Assembly (NCBI RefSeq): GCF_042242105.1
Contig: NC_092012.1
Span: 9,057,470-9,121,469, forward strand
Source: Pempheris klunzingeri
Lineage: Eukaryota; Chordata; Actinopteri; Acropomatiformes; Pempheridae
Direction: 5' to 3'
DNA: 64,000 bases
Position 1 is the stretch's first letter. Every line of letters begins with the position of its first letter. Position numbers and translations under genes: made by a program. This document shows, piece by piece, positions 63,717 to 64,000 of this stretch. The notes beneath the pieces are model-generated. The model was not told the DNA's origin, ran no database searches, and saw only the letters and a list, made by a program, of their open reading frames with translations.

Positions 63717-64000
63717 AGAGCGAGAGGAGCTGGGTTTGCTGTGGCTGTACTTCGCCCCGTGCCCCTGGTCTGATAGCTTTGGGGAAGGTCCCAAGCTGAA
63801 ATCAAACTCAGTCTTGCCTTTGGCTTCTTTGGGGCTGAGGAGGTGCGGTAGGTTGTTGTTAGCCAGGTCCTTGTTGGATGAGGCAGAACGATTGAGGGTC
63901 TGAGACATATACTGGCCCTTTGGGTGGAGCGTGGGACTTAGACTGGACGGAGCCGGTTTGTTACCATTGAGGAAACTCTTGTTGCCGAGGTGATGGAGGT
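55360..64000 (-). CDS. CDKL5: CDKL5, cyclin-dependent kinase-like 5, C-terminal half (continues past window)
   Basis: Minus-strand exons 64000-63227 (open at the window edge), 62995-62655, 61414-61313 (or 61450-61313 if an upstream in-frame acceptor is used), 60962-60857, 59363-59225, 59022-58917, 57761-57639, 56469-56203 and 55764-55360 join in frame. CDKL5 is a neuronal Ser/Thr kinase; its N-terminal kinase domain lies outside the window, so this is the disordered tail. Recognition rests on [87 protein letters not shown] and the terminus [13 protein letters not shown], as in the major human brain isoform; the last residues TAL fit a class I PDZ ligand. Unusual: a polyglutamine run, an exon (57761-57639) I do not know from human, and an exon encoding Arg/Glu repeats. 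The donor at 61313 (GTCCGA) is weak but alignment supports it. Confidence 0.95.
55812..55970 (+). repeat. (ATCT)n, or (GATA)n on the other strand, microsatellite
   Basis: About 160 bases of almost pure tetranucleotide with one ATCTGTCT interruption, starting 48 bases from the acceptor of the last CDKL5 exon. Likely highly length-polymorphic. Confidence 0.97.
56251..56345 (-). repeat. Coding (GA)n purine microsatellite in CDKL5
   Basis: The plus-strand CT tract is GAGAGAG... on the coding strand and is translated as alternating Arg-Glu (RERERE) inside the exon 56469-56203. The frame is open throughout and both exon borders are phase 0. Confidence 0.85.
56690..57012 (+). repeat. Teleost dispersed repeat, copy 3
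   Basis: GATTATTCTCCATATCTATT, ATAAAATGTCAGAAAATAGG, then TGATCGCCAATCCAAAAC and GTTTGGCATTTCGCTTGATA; the best-preserved copy here of the family at 4805-5017 and 46915-47105. It lies in a CDKL5 intron. Confidence 0.7.
57040..57235 (+). repeat. Teleost high-copy repeat (TTTCCAGTCT...AACTCTCGGC family)
   Basis: Contains GACAGAGCCAGTCTAACCGT, TTTCCAGTCTGTGCGCTAAG, TCATCTAACTCTCGGCGAGA and ends near TTGAACTATTCATTTAA. This sequence family is very common in percomorph genomes. A partial copy is at 25735-25885. Confidence 0.75.
57958..58696. mobile_element. MITE-like element with TTAAAGG/CCTTTAA ends
   Basis: The left end TTAAAGGATAATTCTGTTTT, ATCACAACT is mirrored by the right end, whose reverse complement reads TTAAAGGGTAATTCTGGTTT, ATTGCAACT. 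About 740 bases, no coding capacity, in a CDKL5 intron. If TTAA is the duplicated target site, this would fit a piggyBac-like non-autonomous element. Confidence 0.6.
59900..60265 (+). repeat. Teleost high-copy repeat (GTTAGCATGC family)
   Basis: Starts near TCATGGCCCCCAGAGGATGA and contains GCTAATTAGCAAATGTTAGC, AACACCAGCATAACATTAGC, ATTTAGCTCAAAGCAGCGTA and ACAGCCTCACAGAGGTGCTA. A well-known abundant fish element, here about 360 bases in a CDKL5 intron. Confidence 0.75.
61451..62654. other. CDKL5 intron, nothing further seen
   Basis: About 1.2 kb of AT-rich intron between the exons ending at 62655 and starting at 61414/61450. No exon or clear repeat recognised. Confidence 0.5.
63688..63717 (-). 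repeat. Coding CAG repeat, polyglutamine in CDKL5
   Basis: Ten CTG on the plus strand are CAG codons on the coding strand, giving a run of about 10 Gln after PSSSRSQ in the disordered tail. The corresponding human stretch (NSRSQQNRHSF) has only two Gln. Confidence 0.9.

Noticed and set aside
63505-63773. Plus-strand ORFs with Cys or Leu runs
   Set aside because: They are the reverse reading of the CAG repeat in the CDKL5 exon.

Overview
This is nuclear DNA from a bony fish, most likely a spiny-rayed (percomorph) teleost. Genes are split into many short exons with GT-AG introns. The noncoding DNA carries microsatellites, a tRNA-derived SINE and several high-copy elements that I recognise from percomorph genomes. 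The gene content matches the vertebrate block that in human lies at Xp22.2-Xp22.13.

Layout from left to right: ZRSR2 (+, 5' part missing), AP1S2 (-, complete, tail to tail with ZRSR2), PHKA2 (+, about 13.5 kb, 30 coding exons), a secreted sushi/mucin/EGF gene that I cannot match to a named human gene (-, 10 exons), PPEF1 (-, 18 coding exons), a small two-exon gene with a divergent histone H2B fold (-), RS1 (retinoschisin, +, 6 exons) and the 3' half of CDKL5 (-, running off the right edge). I spliced every gene by hand. The coding exons of each complete gene sum to an open frame: AP1S2 157 aa, PHKA2 1212 aa, sushi/EGF protein 810 aa, PPEF1 752 aa, H2B-like 97 aa, RS1 232 aa.

The genes do not form one pathway. 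PPEF1 and RS1 are retina/sensory genes in other vertebrates. PHKA2 controls glycogen breakdown, AP1S2 sorts vesicle cargo, ZRSR2 works in the minor spliceosome, and CDKL5 is a neuronal kinase. The order CDKL5-RS1-PPEF1-PHKA2, with alternating orientations, matches the human X. ZRSR2-AP1S2 sits directly beside PHKA2 here, whereas in human it is a few megabases away.

The best candidates for something undescribed are the intron-containing H2B-like gene between PPEF1 and RS1, the sushi/mucin/EGF gene between PHKA2 and PPEF1, and an added Arg/Glu-repeat exon in fish CDKL5 built on a coding purine microsatellite. Intergenic and intronic DNA holds several elements with TTAAAGG...CCTTTAA ends that look like non-autonomous DNA transposons.
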